NCBI RefSeq assembly: GCF_011064845.1
Contig: NZ_CP049015.1
Coordinates: 1,178,001-1,242,000 of the forward strand
Reading direction: 5' to 3'
Source of the DNA: Citrobacter freundii ATCC 8090 = MTCC 1658 = NBRC 12681
Lineage (GTDB): Bacteria > Pseudomonadota > Gammaproteobacteria > Enterobacterales > Enterobacteriaceae
DNA length: 64,000 nt
Below, piece by piece: positions 20,986 to 30,707 of this stretch. The number at the start of each line of letters is the position of its first letter. The stretch's first letter is position 1. The notes below the pieces were generated by a model. The model was not told the DNA's origin. It did not search any database and worked only from the letters and a program-made list of their open reading frames with translations. A program made the translations under genes and the position numbers.

Positions 20986-21678
20986 ATGAGCAGACGCGCC
21001 GACCGCTTGTTTCAGATTGTACAAATCCTGCGTGGCAGGCGAGTGACAACGGCGGCGCTGCTGGCAGAACGTCTTGAAGTTTCTGAACGGACGATTTATC
21101 GCGATATCCGCGATCTCTCTTTATCCGGCGTGCCCATTGAAGGCGAAGTGGGCAGTGGATACCGCTTAATGGCGGGGTTTGATCTGCCGCCGTTGATGTT
21201 AACTCAGCACGAATCAGAAGCGTTGATGGTAGCGATTCGGTTGCTGAAAACATGGGGCGGGGATTCACTCTCACAGGCGCTGGAATCAGCACAGGAAAAA
21301 GTGTTGGCGATATTGCCGCCAGAGAGTCGGCGCAGAGCCGAGCAAACGCGGATTTTCGCGCCAGATTTTGGTAATCAGCCGCATTCACGCAGTGCGTTCG
21401 ATCTCATACATCGCGCGGTTTCAGCTCAGCAGGTGCTGGCGCTGCATTATCGCGATGAGTCCGGGAACCTCTCGTGGCGCGACGTTCAGCCGCTGGGTTT
21501 ATTTTTCTGGGGCGAGCACTGGCTGCTGGTTGGCTGGTGCGAGAAGCGTGATGATTATCGTTGCTTTCGCGTTGATCGATGTCTGAAGATCACGCCACTC
21601 GACAGGCACTTTCGCGAATCTGCGGAGCGTTCGCTAAGTGACTTTTTACGTAAAGTACGCTGTGAAGACCAGCCATAA
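20986..21678 (+). CDS. YafY/WYL-type transcriptional regulator
   Basis: Regulator of 230 aa. Residues 3–58 are a DeoR-like HTH_11 domain (LLAERLEVSERTIYRDIRDL); residues about 135–205 are a WYL domain with the signature HWLLVGWCEKRDDYRCFRVD. WYL domains sense small ligands or nucleic acids; the ligand here is unknown. It is probably cotranscribed with the upstream VOC gene and likely controls that gene through the palindrome at 20525–20548. It converges on tsx with a shared terminator. Confidence 0.86.
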   Translation: MSRRADRLFQIVQILRGRRVTTAALLAERLEVSERTIYRDIRDLSLSGVPIEGEVGSGYRLMAGFDLPPLMLTQHESEALMVAIRLLKTWGGDSLSQALESAQEKVLAILPPESRRRAEQTRIFAPDFGNQPHSRSAFDLIHRAVSAQQVLALHYRDESGNLSWRDVQPLGLFFWGEHWLLVGWCEKRDDYRCFRVDRCLKITPLDRHFRESAERSLSDFLRKVRCEDQP

Positions 21679-21705
21679 AAAAGCCAGCGGTTAAGCTGGC
21701 TTGTT
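21675..21705 (-). terminator. Terminator between tsx and the WYL regulator gene
   Basis: AAGCCAGC (21681–21688) and GCTGGCTT (21695–21702) pair. On the minus strand the stem is followed by TTTTTT, so it mainly ends tsx; the plus strand has a weaker TTGTTT tail. Confidence 0.85.
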
Positions 21706-21723
21706 TGCGATAAATTGTCTGGA

Positions 21724-22587
21724 TTAGAAGTTGTAACCTACGACCAGGTAACCACCCCAACCGGTAGATTTCGCGCTGAAATCGCCTTCGCCCCAGTTCA
21801 GAGTATCCCCACCTTTCCACTGACCGCCGTTATGGAAGTAACGCGCTACGACAGAGTAGTGCCAGTGATCGTAGTTCAGCGCCAGGACGTGGCTGGAAGC
21901 GATAGAGTTGCTGGTGCGGTTCGGGTCATCACCCAAATCTGAGCCCCAGTCGAAGTTGGTGAAGCCGATGTAGGTCAGTTGGCCGCCCCAAACCTGGGTG
22001 ATCGGCACAAAGTATTTCACTTTGAAACGGTAGCCATCCCACTCGTTTTCGTTGGATGCGCCATAGTTCTGCCACTGGTATTTAGCATAGACGTTCAGGG
22101 ACAGACCCATCGGCAGACCGGTATCGATATCGGTACCCAGACCCATATACCAGGTGCTCTGGCGGCTGGCTTTGTTATCACCCATGTCGTAGATGTAGTT
22201 GTTGGCGAAGTACCATTCTTTGAACGGACCAAAGCTCAGGTCAGCGCCGGTCAGTTTGTCGATGGAGAAACGCGGTTCGATTTCCATAAACAACGGGGAA
22301 CCGTCAGACCAGATACCTTTATCGTTGCCGTTACCCCAGTCGAAGGTTTTCGGAATATCGATGTAGCCATAGAAATCAAACCAGTCTTTTTTGGCAAATG
22401 CTTCGTATTCCAGATACACGTCGTTGTTCAGTTTCGGAGAGAAACGAGTGTGATAGCTACCCACCACGTTAACGCTCTGGTGCCACCAGTCGGACAGATA
22501 TTGCGGTTTGTCATTTTCTGCTGCGTTGGCAGTAAAAGACGAGGAGAGCGCCAGCACTGCACCGGCTGCAAGTAATGTTTTTTTCAT
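21724..22587 (-). CDS. tsx: Tsx, nucleoside-specific outer-membrane channel
   Basis: Outer-membrane beta-barrel (287 aa precursor) for nucleosides, and in E. coli the receptor for phage T6 and colicin K. Signal peptide [22 protein letters not shown] is cleaved before [13 protein letters not shown]; the protein ends in the aromatic VVGYNF typical of barrel proteins. It is 7 aa shorter than E. coli Tsx, and the differences I can see cluster in presumed surface loops ([13 protein letters not shown] region and [11 protein letters not shown] region). Start at 22587; the longer frame to 22692 would destroy the signal peptide. Confidence 0.96.
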   Translation of the reverse strand: MKKTLLAAGAVLALSSSFTANAAENDKPQYLSDWWHQSVNVVGSYHTRFSPKLNNDVYLEYEAFAKKDWFDFYGYIDIPKTFDWGNGNDKGIWSDGSPLFMEIEPRFSIDKLTGADLSFGPFKEWYFANNYIYDMGDNKASRQSTWYMGLGTDIDTGLPMGLSLNVYAKYQWQNYGASNENEWDGYRFKVKYFVPITQVWGGQLTYIGFTNFDWGSDLGDDPNRTSNSIASSHVLALNYDHWHYSVVARYFHNGGQWKGGDTLNWGEGDFSAKSTGWGGYLVVGYNF

Positions 22588-22725
22588 ATGTATGCCACTG
22601 TTTGAAATCCCTTTCGGGAGTGAAAAATGCGCAATTTGCGTTTCTAAATATTTCGTAATTCTTCGGAGCCTATTATAAAAATCATTGTTCACAAAAATAT
22701 GTCTTGTTTCACAGTTCTATCATTT

Positions 22726-22741
22726 ACGTAATCGATTGCGT
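22726..22741. promoter_or_regulatory. Candidate PurR-type operator upstream of tsx
   Basis: On the minus strand this reads ACGCAATCGATTACGT, a 16-bp near-palindrome with a central CG. It fits the PurR operator pattern ACGCAAACGTTTNCGT except for the T/A pair flanking the centre and one base. It lies about 140 bp upstream of the tsx start. E. coli tsx is controlled by CRP, CytR and DeoR; PurR use here is inference. Confidence 0.4.
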
Positions 22742-22852
22742 TCACGTTTGCGTACTTTAGGCGGCGAATTGTACTGGCTCTCATGAATGTTGCCAAGTTT
22801 TACCAGAAATATCGGTTATGTCAGGGGAGTAACAAAATGGAGCGGAGTGATG

Positions 22853-22879
22853 TTGCGGAACGCACAAAACGTTCCGCAA
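22853..22879. other. Perfect 10-bp inverted repeat after yajI
   Basis: TTGCGGAACG and CGTTCCGCAA flank a 7-base CACAAAA loop, starting 7 bases past the yajI stop. On the minus strand no T run follows the stem, so it is not a standard intrinsic terminator, but it could stabilise the 3' end of yajI mRNA. Confidence 0.55.
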
Positions 22880-22885
22880 AAAAGT

Positions 22886-23425
22886 TTATTGGCTAACAGG
22901 CTGGATATCGTGGATGCGAACAAATCCTAACCTCTCTGGAGTGAGGCCATTTATCTGCAACGGAATGTCTACGTCGCTGGGAGCAAGAATACTCGCCGGA
23001 GCGTTGACCAACTGGTTGTGAACGTTCACTTCCTGATAGTTGTCCGTGGTGCCCTGAATTTGCCCGTATTCGACGGTGGCGCTAAAGGCGGGTAAAGGCG
23101 TGTTGGATTCACCCTGAATCCGTAGCGTCAGGCGCGTACCATCCGCGTTCGGTGCAATGTTTACCAGCGACATGCGTAAAGTGCCAATCTGGCTGTCCAG
23201 GCGTGCCGGGGTTTTGGAACCCGGTAGCAGATAGACGCCGCTGGTTGATTTTGCATTCAACATATTTTGTTGCGTAATTTTTACTGTTTCCTGATTAAGC
23301 TGCGCCATCTCTTTATTCAATGTGCTAACGCTTTGATGCATCTGGCGTACTTCGCTTTGCTGTGCGCAGGCACTAAGACTAAAGAGACTTCCCACCAGGA
23401 GAATTCTTAGGTAACGTCTTGTCAT
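22886..23425 (-). CDS. yajI: YajI, predicted lipoprotein
   Basis: Exported lipoprotein of 179 aa, function unknown. The N-terminus MTRRYLRILLVGSLFSLSAC has a basic start, a hydrophobic core and a lipobox ending at Cys20. The mature part starts with a helical, Gln-rich stretch (MHQSVSTLNKEMAQLNQ) that may form a coiled coil, then a beta-rich domain. Start at 23425 has GGAAGT upstream; ATG 23443 and the frame to 23584 are alternatives that lengthen the signal peptide. It is divergent from nrdR. Confidence 0.87.
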   Translation of the reverse strand: MTRRYLRILLVGSLFSLSACAQQSEVRQMHQSVSTLNKEMAQLNQETVKITQQNMLNAKSTSGVYLLPGSKTPARLDSQIGTLRMSLVNIAPNADGTRLTLRIQGESNTPLPAFSATVEYGQIQGTTDNYQEVNVHNQLVNAPASILAPSDVDIPLQINGLTPERLGFVRIHDIQPVSQ

Positions 23426-23563
23426 TGTGATTACTTCCTTCATTGTCGCGATAGCATAATGGTAGTGTGGACTGAGCACGAAGGCATCGATCCTTTGTCT
23501 CAAAAGCGCAGTGCCTTTGTTGTCACGGCAGTTCAGGGTAAAATAGATTCTGTTAACCACTGA

Positions 23564-24028
<465 letters not shown>

Positions 24029-24031
24029 GCC

Positions 24032-25135
24032 ATGCAGGATGAATTGTACATGGCGCGTGCGCTGAAGCTTGCTGCGCGCGGACGTTTTACCACTCACCCC
24101 AACCCCAACGTAGGCTGCGTGATTGTGAAGGATGGGGAGATCGTCGGTGAAGGATATCATCACCGTGCGGGCGAACCGCATGCCGAAGTTCATGCTCTGC
24201 GGATGGCTGGAGAAAAAGCGCAAGGGGCAACGGCCTATGTGACGCTTGAACCCTGTAGTCATCATGGTCGCACGCCGCCGTGTTGCGATGCGCTGATTGC
24301 GGCGGGTGTATCGCGAGTGGTTGCGGCGATGCAGGATCCCAATCCGCAGGTCGCAGGACGTGGGCTCTACCGTTTGCAGCAGGCGGGCATCGACGTCAGC
24401 CACGGGCTGATGATGAGCGAAGTTGAGCAACTGAATAAAGGCTTTCTCAAGCGCATGCGTACGGGATTCCCGTATCTGCAGCTTAAGCTTGGCGCGTCGC
24501 TTGATGGCCGTACGGCGATGGCCAGCGGTGAAAGCCAGTGGATTACCTCACCGCAGGCGCGCCGCGATGTGCAACGTTTGCGCGCGCAAAGCCATGCCAT
24601 TTTAACCAGCAGTGCTACGGTGCTGGCAGACGACCCTCAGCTTACCGTGCGTTGGTCGGAGCTTGGGGAGTCAACTCAGGCGAGTTACCCGCAGGAAGAG
24701 CTGCGCCAGCCAATCCGCATTGTTCTGGATAGCCAGAATCAGGTCACGCCGGAGCATCGTATTGTGCAACAGCCTGGAGAAACCTGGATTGTCCGGACTG
24801 AAGACGACCCCCGTAGCTGGCCGGAGACGGTTCGTAGCCTGAAGGTGCCGGAACATAACGGGCATCTGGATCTGGTGGTGCTGATGATGCAACTGGGCAA
24901 ACAGCAAATTAACAGTATTTGGGTTGAAGCAGGTCCAACGCTCGCGGGGGCATTATTACAGGCCGGTTTGGTCGATGAGCTAATCGTGTATGTTGCGCCT
25001 AAACTGTTAGGCAGCGATGCGCGAGGATTATGTGTGCTTCCAGGCCTTGAGAAACTGGCTGACGCACCCCATTTTAAATTCAATGAGATACGCCAGGTGG
25101 GCCCGGACGTTTGCCTGCATTTAACGACTGCGTGA
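24032..25135 (+). CDS. ribD: RibD, bifunctional riboflavin deaminase/reductase
   Basis: Riboflavin-synthesis enzyme (367 aa) performing deamination and then reduction of the pyrimidine intermediate. The N-terminal deaminase domain (1–145) has the zinc site HAEVHAL and PCSHHGRTPPCCDALI; the C-terminal reductase domain (from about 150) starts LKLGASLDGRTAMASGESQWI. Length matches E. coli. It follows nrdR by 3 nt, and lumazine synthase (ribE) follows after 90 nt. Confidence 0.97.
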   Translation: MQDELYMARALKLAARGRFTTHPNPNVGCVIVKDGEIVGEGYHHRAGEPHAEVHALRMAGEKAQGATAYVTLEPCSHHGRTPPCCDALIAAGVSRVVAAMQDPNPQVAGRGLYRLQQAGIDVSHGLMMSEVEQLNKGFLKRMRTGFPYLQLKLGASLDGRTAMASGESQWITSPQARRDVQRLRAQSHAILTSSATVLADDPQLTVRWSELGESTQASYPQEELRQPIRIVLDSQNQVTPEHRIVQQPGETWIVRTEDDPRSWPETVRSLKVPEHNGHLDLVVLMMQLGKQQINSIWVEAGPTLAGALLQAGLVDELIVYVAPKLLGSDARGLCVLPGLEKLADAPHFKFNEIRQVGPDVCLHLTTA

Positions 25136-25225
25136 GGCTTTCTGATTTAGAGGAAGCAGCGCACAGAATATTATGATAAAATCCGCCCCCCTTACGGGGC
25201 CATAAATCGAACCCGAAGGAAGAAT

Positions 25226-25696
25226 ATGAACATTATTGAAGCTAACGTTGCTACCCCGGACGCTCGCGTCGCCATCACCATTGCGCGTTTCAACAACTTT
25301 ATCAATGACAGCCTGCTGGAAGGGGCTATCGACGCCCTGAAACGTATTGGCCAGGTTAAAGATGAAAACATTACCGTTGTTTGGGTTCCAGGTGCATATG
25401 AGCTGCCGCTGGCCGCTGACGCACTGGCAAAAACCGGTAAATACGACGCGGTAATTGCGCTTGGTACGGTGATCCGTGGCGGTACCGCGCACTTCGAATA
25501 TGTGGCTGGCGGTGCAAGCAATGGCCTGGCGCATGTCGCTCAGGACAGTGGCATTCCGGTAGCCTTCGGTGTTCTGACCACCGAAAGTATTGAACAAGCC
25601 ATCGAACGTGCTGGCACTAAAGCCGGCAACAAAGGCGCAGAAGCTGCACTGACTGCGCTTGAAATGATTAATGTATTGAAAGCCATTAAGGCCTGA
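25226..25696 (+). CDS. ribE: RibE, lumazine synthase
   Basis: 6,7-dimethyl-8-ribityllumazine synthase (156 aa, RibH in other genomes), the penultimate step of riboflavin synthesis; it forms icosahedral shells. Active-site segments are visible: [39 protein letters not shown] and PVAFGVLTT. Start follows CCCGAAGGAAGAAT. A TATGATAAAAT element about 55 bp upstream could be an internal promoter. Confidence 0.98.
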   Translation: MNIIEANVATPDARVAITIARFNNFINDSLLEGAIDALKRIGQVKDENITVVWVPGAYELPLAADALAKTGKYDAVIALGTVIRGGTAHFEYVAGGASNGLAHVAQDSGIPVAFGVLTTESIEQAIERAGTKAGNKGAEAALTALEMINVLKAIKA

Positions 25697-25715
25697 TTTT
25701 TGTAAGGGGAAATCC

Positions 25716-26135
25716 GTGAAACCTGCTGCTCGTCGCCGCGCCCGTGAGTGTGCCGTCCAGGCGCTCTACTCCTGGCAGTTGTCCCAGAACGACATCGCTG
25801 ATGTTGAATACCAGTTCCTGGCGGAACAGGACGTTAAAGATGTCGACGTTCTGTATTTCCGTGAACTGCTGTCCGGGGTGGCGACTAACAGCGCGTACCT
25901 GGATGGATTAATGAAGCCTTACCTGTCTCGTCTGTTAGAAGAGCTGGGTCAGGTAGAAAAAGCCGTACTGCGTATTGCGCTGTTTGAACTGTCTAAACGT
26001 AGTGATGTGCCGTACAAAGTGGCCATCAACGAAGCGATTGAACTGGCGAAAACCTTCGGCGCTGAAGATAGCCATAAATTCGTGAACGGCGTACTGGATA
26101 AAGCAGCACCTGTGATTCGCCCCAACAAAAAGTAA
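25716..26135 (+). CDS. nusB: NusB, transcription antitermination factor
   Basis: All-helical RNA-binding protein (139 aa) that with NusE/S10 binds boxA RNA for rRNA antitermination. The start [20 protein letters not shown] contains the arginine-rich boxA-binding helix. Length equals E. coli. The gene is 19 nt after ribE. A long hairpin with a T run lies before thiL, so nusB may end most transcripts. Confidence 0.98.
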   Translation: MKPAARRRARECAVQALYSWQLSQNDIADVEYQFLAEQDVKDVDVLYFRELLSGVATNSAYLDGLMKPYLSRLLEELGQVEKAVLRIALFELSKRSDVPYKVAINEAIELAKTFGAEDSHKFVNGVLDKAAPVIRPNKK

Positions 26136-26142
26136 TCCCGAG

Positions 26143-26196
26143 GCCGGCTGGATGGTGGAACCTGTTTCCGCTGTCCCCGGCTTTTTCTTTTTTTTC
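26143..26196 (+). terminator. Long hairpin with T run between nusB and thiL
   Basis: GCCGG (26143–26147) pairs with CCGGC (26177–26181); inside, GGATGGTGGAA pairs with TTCCGCTGTCC, allowing G–U pairs, around a short loop. TTTTTCTTTTTTTT follows. The structure is a good terminator or attenuator, so thiL-pgpA would be expressed below nusB or from a separate promoter. Confidence 0.75.
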
Positions 26197-26212
26197 TGCT
26201 GAGGCATAACGT

Positions 26213-27190
26213 ATGGCATGCGGCGAGTTTTCCCTGATTGCCCGTTATTTTGACCGCGTAAGAACGTCTCGTCTTGATGTCGAAACCGGTATTGGTGACG
26301 ACTGCGCACTCCTGAATATCCCTGAAAAACAGACGCTGGCGATCAGTACCGATACGCTGGTGGCAGGCAATCACTTCCTCCCCGACATTGATCCCACCGA
26401 TCTCGCCTGGAAAGCACTGGCGGTGAATTTGAGCGATCTGGCGGCGATGGGGGCCGATCCTGCGTGGTTGACGCTGGCACTCACGTTACCTGACGTTGAT
26501 GAAGCCTGGCTTGAAGCCTTCAGTGATGGCCTGTTTGAACTGCTTAATTACTATGATATGCAGCTGATTGGCGGTGACACCACGCGTGGGCCACTGTCGA
26601 TGACGTTGGGTATCCATGGCTACGTTCCTGTAGGACGGGCCTTAAAACGCTCTGGTGCGAAGCCGGGGGACTGGATTTATGTTACCGGTACGCCGGGAGA
26701 CAGCGCGGCGGGGCTGGCGATTTTACAGAATCGGTTGCAGGTTGGAGATGCAAAAGACGCAGACTATCTGCTTAAACGCCATCTGCGTCCCACGCCGCGT
26801 ATTTTGCAGGGACAAGCCCTGCGCGATCTGGCCAGTGCGGCTATCGATATCTCCGATGGCCTGATTTCCGATCTGGGGCATATCGTTAATGCCAGCGGCT
26901 GTGGCGCGCGGGTTAACGTCGATGCGCTGCCTTACTCCACGGCATTCGCCCGGCACGTTGAGCCGGAACAGGCCCTACGCTGGGCGCTCTCGGGCGGTGA
27001 AGATTATGAGTTATGCTTTACCGTACCGGAAATTAACCGTGGTGCGCTGGATGTGGCGCTGGGAAATCTCGGCGCAGCGTTTACCTGCATTGGGCAGATG
27101 AGCGCAGACGTGGAAGGCATTCACTTTACGCGCGATGGAAAATCCGTCACGTTTGACTGGAAAGGATATGACCATTTTGCCGCGCCTTAA
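26213..27190 (+). CDS. thiL: ThiL, thiamine-monophosphate kinase
   Basis: Kinase (325 aa) making thiamine pyrophosphate from thiamine monophosphate with ATP. It belongs to the PurM-like family; [20 protein letters not shown] and the glycine-rich LIGGDTTRG hold nucleotide and Mg binding residues. Length equals E. coli ThiL. It overlaps pgpA by 23 bp, so the two are coupled. Confidence 0.97.
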   Translation: MACGEFSLIARYFDRVRTSRLDVETGIGDDCALLNIPEKQTLAISTDTLVAGNHFLPDIDPTDLAWKALAVNLSDLAAMGADPAWLTLALTLPDVDEAWLEAFSDGLFELLNYYDMQLIGGDTTRGPLSMTLGIHGYVPVGRALKRSGAKPGDWIYVTGTPGDSAAGLAILQNRLQVGDAKDADYLLKRHLRPTPRILQGQALRDLASAAIDISDGLISDLGHIVNASGCGARVNVDALPYSTAFARHVEPEQALRWALSGGEDYELCFTVPEINRGALDVALGNLGAAFTCIGQMSADVEGIHFTRDGKSVTFDWKGYDHFAAP

Positions 27191-27686
27191 AAAAGATGTC
27201 GCCAAAAGCCGCCTGAGTATGCGCAATCCGTGGCACCTGCTAGCCACCGGTTTTGGCAGCGGGTTGAGCCCAATTGTTCCTGGCACGATGGGATCGCTGG
27301 CGGCGATCCCTTTTTGGTATTTAATGACCTTTCTACCGTGGCAGCTGTATTCACTGGTGGTGATGTTATCTATCTGTATCGGCGTTTATCTGTGCCATCA
27401 AACGGCGAAAGATATGGGTGTGCACGATCACGGTAGCATTGTCTGGGACGAGTTTGTCGGGATGTGGATTACCCTGATGGCGCTGCCGACCAATGACTGG
27501 CAGTGGGTTGCCGCCGGATTTGTGATTTTCCGTATTCTGGATATGTGGAAGCCGTGGCCGATTCGTTGGTTCGATCGCAACGTGCATGGCGGGACGGGGA
27601 TCATGATCGATGATATTGTGGCCGGAATACTCTCTGCCGGAATTTTGTATTTTATCGGTCATCACTGGCCGGTAGGTATCATTTAA
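27168..27686 (+). CDS. pgpA: PgpA, phosphatidylglycerophosphatase A
   Basis: Inner-membrane phosphatase (172 aa) that dephosphorylates phosphatidylglycerophosphate in phospholipid synthesis. Conserved segments are [29 protein letters not shown] and [19 protein letters not shown]; several membrane helices lie between. ATG 27168 ([14 protein letters not shown]) follows GGAAAGGAT within thiL. It is followed by a REP cluster rather than a terminator. Confidence 0.96.
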   Translation: MTILPRLKKDVAKSRLSMRNPWHLLATGFGSGLSPIVPGTMGSLAAIPFWYLMTFLPWQLYSLVVMLSICIGVYLCHQTAKDMGVHDHGSIVWDEFVGMWITLMALPTNDWQWVAAGFVIFRILDMWKPWPIRWFDRNVHGGTGIMIDDIVAGILSAGILYFIGHHWPVGII

Positions 27687-27702
27687 CCCTTTTGGGGGGC
27701 TG

Positions 27703-27772
27703 TTGTAGGCCCGATAAGCGTCGCGCCATCGGGCAATCAGTGCCGGATGCGCTATGCTTATCCGGCCTACAA
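27703..27772. repeat. BIME: two facing REP units
   Basis: TGTAGGCCCGATAAGCGTCG…CATCGGGCA (27703–27735) and TGCCGGATGCG…CTTATCCGGCCTACA (27741–27772) are REP units in opposite orientation, between the convergent ends of pgpA and yajO. Confidence 0.88.
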
Positions 27773-27789
27773 TTAGCCATCGCCAATAC

Positions 27790-28764
27790 TTATTTAAATC
27801 CCACCACCGGATGCTGTTTGTACGGCGTTTCCAGCTCGGCAATCTGCTCCGGCTTCAGCGTTAAATCCACCGCATTGAGCAACTCATCCAGCTGTTCCTC
27901 GCGCGATGTGCCGATAATCGGCGCTGCCACCCCCGGTTTGCTCAGCAGCCAGGCCAGCGCAACCTGCGCCCGCGTAACACCCAACTCCTCACTGACACCG
28001 GTCAGTCGTGCGGCAATTTGCGCGTCGTTTTCATCGCTCTCGTTGTACAAATTTTTACCGACTTCATCGGAAACCAGACGTGCTGTCGTTTCTCCCCATG
28101 GGCGCGTCAGGCGTCCACGTGCCAGTGGACTCCAGGGGATCACTGCCACGCCTTCCTCGTAGCACAGTGGCAGCATTTCGCGTTCTTCTTCGCGGTAGAT
28201 CAGATTGTAGTGATCCTGCATGCTAACGAACTGCGCCCAGCCGTGTTGCTTCTGTAAGGCCAGCGCCTGAGCAAATTGCGAAGCGTGCATGGAGGAGGCG
28301 CCGATATAGCGCGCTTTACCGGCTTTCACGACGTCGTTCAGCGCTTCCAGGGTTTCTTCAATAGGTGTGTTGTAATCCCAGCGGTGAATTTGCAGGATGT
28401 CGACATAGTCCATACCCAGACGTCGGAGGCTGTCGTCGATTGAGCGCAGGATTTGTGCGCGGGATAATCCTTCTGCTAAATCATCAACCTGGTGAAAAAC
28501 CTTGGTAGCGACCACGACATCTTCGCGGCGGGCGAAATCACGCAGCGCGCGACCGACAATCTCTTCGCTACTGCCAGCGGAGTAGCTGTTGGCGGTATCG
28601 AAAAAGTTAATGCCGCCCTCAAGGGCGTGTTTGATTATCGGGCGGCTGCTTTCTTCAGGTAGCGTCCAGGCGTGATTGCCGCGATTAGGCTCGCCAAACG
28701 TCATGCAGCCCAGGCAAAGGCGGGAGACCCGTAGGTCGGTTTTTCCTAAGATGTTGTATTTCAT
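27790..28764 (-). CDS. yajO: YajO, aldo-keto reductase
   Basis: NADPH-dependent aldo-keto reductase (324 aa). In E. coli it has been linked to forming the thiazole/ribulose-phosphate step from which 1-deoxyxylulose 5-phosphate arises, which fits its place next to dxs. Family motifs: LGCMTFGEP, catalytic FDTANSYSAGSSEE (Asp and Tyr), VATKVF and LQIHRWD (His). The first in-frame codon TTG at 28767 is passed over for ATG 28764, which has GGAG upstream. It follows dxs by 56 nt and is probably cotranscribed. Confidence 0.93.
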   Translation of the reverse strand: MKYNILGKTDLRVSRLCLGCMTFGEPNRGNHAWTLPEESSRPIIKHALEGGINFFDTANSYSAGSSEEIVGRALRDFARREDVVVATKVFHQVDDLAEGLSRAQILRSIDDSLRRLGMDYVDILQIHRWDYNTPIEETLEALNDVVKAGKARYIGASSMHASQFAQALALQKQHGWAQFVSMQDHYNLIYREEEREMLPLCYEEGVAVIPWSPLARGRLTRPWGETTARLVSDEVGKNLYNESDENDAQIAARLTGVSEELGVTRAQVALAWLLSKPGVAAPIIGTSREEQLDELLNAVDLTLKPEQIAELETPYKQHPVVGFK

Positions 28765-28820
28765 CAATCCACTCCTGCTTAGCTCGTGATGAATTAAGCA
28801 TAGCAGGAGCGGGGAGGGGT

Positions 28821-30683
28821 TTATGCCAGCCAGGCCTTGATTTTGGCCTCAATTCCGACGGCATTCAGACCCAGATCGGCGCGAGCTTCATCCTGAGTTC
28901 CCTGCGGGATGAAGAAGTCTGGTAGGCCAATGTTCAGCACCGGGACGGGCTTACGATGGGCCATCAGCACTTCGTTTACACCGCTGCCAGCACCACCCAT
29001 AATGGCGTTCTCTTCAATGGTAACCAGCACCTCGTGTTGGGCAGCCATTTCAAGGATCAACGTTTCATCCAGGGGTTTCACAAAACGCATATCGACCAGC
29101 GTGGCGTTCATCGACTCTGCGACCTGAGCGGCTTCCGGCATCAGGGTACCGAAGTTGAGAATTGCCACTTTCTCCCCGTGACGTTTCACTATACCTTTCC
29201 CGATAGGCAGTTGTTCCAGCGGGGTCAACTCTACGCCCACCGCGTTACCGCGCGGGTAGCGCACGACCGTTGGACCGTCGTTGTAGTGATAGCCGGTGAA
29301 CAGCATCTGGCGGCATTCGTTTTCATCACTCGGGGTCATAATGACCATTTCCGGGATGCAGCGCAGGAAGGAAAGATCGAACGCCCCTTGATGGGTTTGG
29401 CCATCTGCGCCAACAATTCCTGCCCGGTCAACGGCGAACAGAACTGGCAGTTTCTGGATGGCGACATCATGCAGCACCTGATCGTAGGCGCGCTGCAGGA
29501 AGGTCGAGTAAATAGCCACGACCGGCTTATGGCCGCCAATCGCCAGACCGGCAGCAAACGTCACCGCGTGCTGTTCGGCGATCGCCACATCGAAGTAGCG
29601 GTCCGGAAACTTACGTGAAAATTCCACCATACCGGAGCCTTCGCGCATCGCCGGGGTGATTGCCATCAGCTTATTGTCTTTCGCCGCGGTTTCGCACAGC
29701 CAGTCACCGAAGATTTTTGAATAGCTCGGCAGGCCGCCGCTGCTTTTCGGCAGGCATCCGCTGGATGGATCGAATTTTGGTACCGCGTGGAAGGTGATTG
29801 GATCTTTTTCTGCCGGCTCGTAACCACGACCTTTTTTGGTCATGATGTGCAGGAACTGCGGGCCTTTCAGATCGCGCATGTTCTTCAGTGTGGTGATAAG
29901 CCCCAGCACGTCGTGACCGTCCACCGGACCGATATAGTTAAATCCCAGTTCTTCAAACAGCGTACCCGGCACAACCATGCCTTTGATGTGTTCTTCGGTA
30001 CGTTTGAGCAGCTCTTTAATCGGCGGTACGCCGGAGAAGACTTTTTTCCCTCCTTCGCGTAGCGAGGAGTAGAGTTTGCCAGAGAGTAGTTGCGCCAGAT
30101 GATTGTTCAGCGCGCCAACGTTCTCTGAAATCGACATTTCATTGTCGTTGAGGATAACCAGCATGTCGGGCTTAATATCGCCTGCGTGGTTCATCGCTTC
30201 AAACGCCATCCCGGCGGTGATAGCGCCGTCGCCAATCACACATACGGTACGACGTTCTTTGCCTTCTTTCTCAGCGGCAACCGCAATACCGATACCTGCG
30301 CTGATGGAGGTTGAAGAGTGCCCAACGCTCAGTACGTCATACTCGCTCTCACCGCGCCACGGGAACGGATGCAAACCGCCTTTCTGACGAATGGTGCCGA
30401 TTTTATCACGGCGGCCGGTCAGTATTTTGTGCGGGTAAGCCTGATGTCCTACATCCCAGATTAACTGGTCAAACGGGGTATTGTAGACATAGTGCAGCGC
30501 GACGGTGAGTTCCACCGTGCCCAGACCAGAGGCGAAGTGCCCGCTGGAACGGCTTACGCTGTCGAGCAAATAGCGGCGCAGTTCGTCGCAAAGCTTTGGC
30601 AGGCTCTCTTTTGGCAGCAGACGTAACTCCTGGGTGGAGTCGACCAGCGCCAGGGTCGGGTATTTGGCTATATCAAAACTCAT
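28821..30683 (-). CDS. dxs: Dxs, 1-deoxy-D-xylulose-5-phosphate synthase
   Basis: Thiamine-dependent enzyme (620 aa) condensing pyruvate and glyceraldehyde 3-phosphate, the first step of the MEP isoprenoid route and a precursor step for thiamine and pyridoxal. The TPP motif is [19 protein letters not shown]…NDN; other conserved segments are [16 protein letters not shown] and [18 protein letters not shown]. Length equals E. coli. It is third in the xseB-ispA-dxs-yajO group, 24 nt after ispA. Confidence 0.98.
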   Translation of the reverse strand: MSFDIAKYPTLALVDSTQELRLLPKESLPKLCDELRRYLLDSVSRSSGHFASGLGTVELTVALHYVYNTPFDQLIWDVGHQAYPHKILTGRRDKIGTIRQKGGLHPFPWRGESEYDVLSVGHSSTSISAGIGIAVAAEKEGKERRTVCVIGDGAITAGMAFEAMNHAGDIKPDMLVILNDNEMSISENVGALNNHLAQLLSGKLYSSLREGGKKVFSGVPPIKELLKRTEEHIKGMVVPGTLFEELGFNYIGPVDGHDVLGLITTLKNMRDLKGPQFLHIMTKKGRGYEPAEKDPITFHAVPKFDPSSGCLPKSSGGLPSYSKIFGDWLCETAAKDNKLMAITPAMREGSGMVEFSRKFPDRYFDVAIAEQHAVTFAAGLAIGGHKPVVAIYSTFLQRAYDQVLHDVAIQKLPVLFAVDRAGIVGADGQTHQGAFDLSFLRCIPEMVIMTPSDENECRQMLFTGYHYNDGPTVVRYPRGNAVGVELTPLEQLPIGKGIVKRHGEKVAILNFGTLMPEAAQVAESMNATLVDMRFVKPLDETLILEMAAQHEVLVTIEENAIMGGAGSGVNEVLMAHRKPVPVLNIGLPDFFIPQGTQDEARADLGLNAVGIEAKIKAWLA

Positions 30684-30707
30684 CGCAAGCTCATGGGATA
30701 TGTTGGT

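Noticed and set aside
22853..22879. Intrinsic terminator for yajI
   Set aside because: The stem is perfect but no T run follows on the yajI strand, so it is listed only as an inverted repeat.
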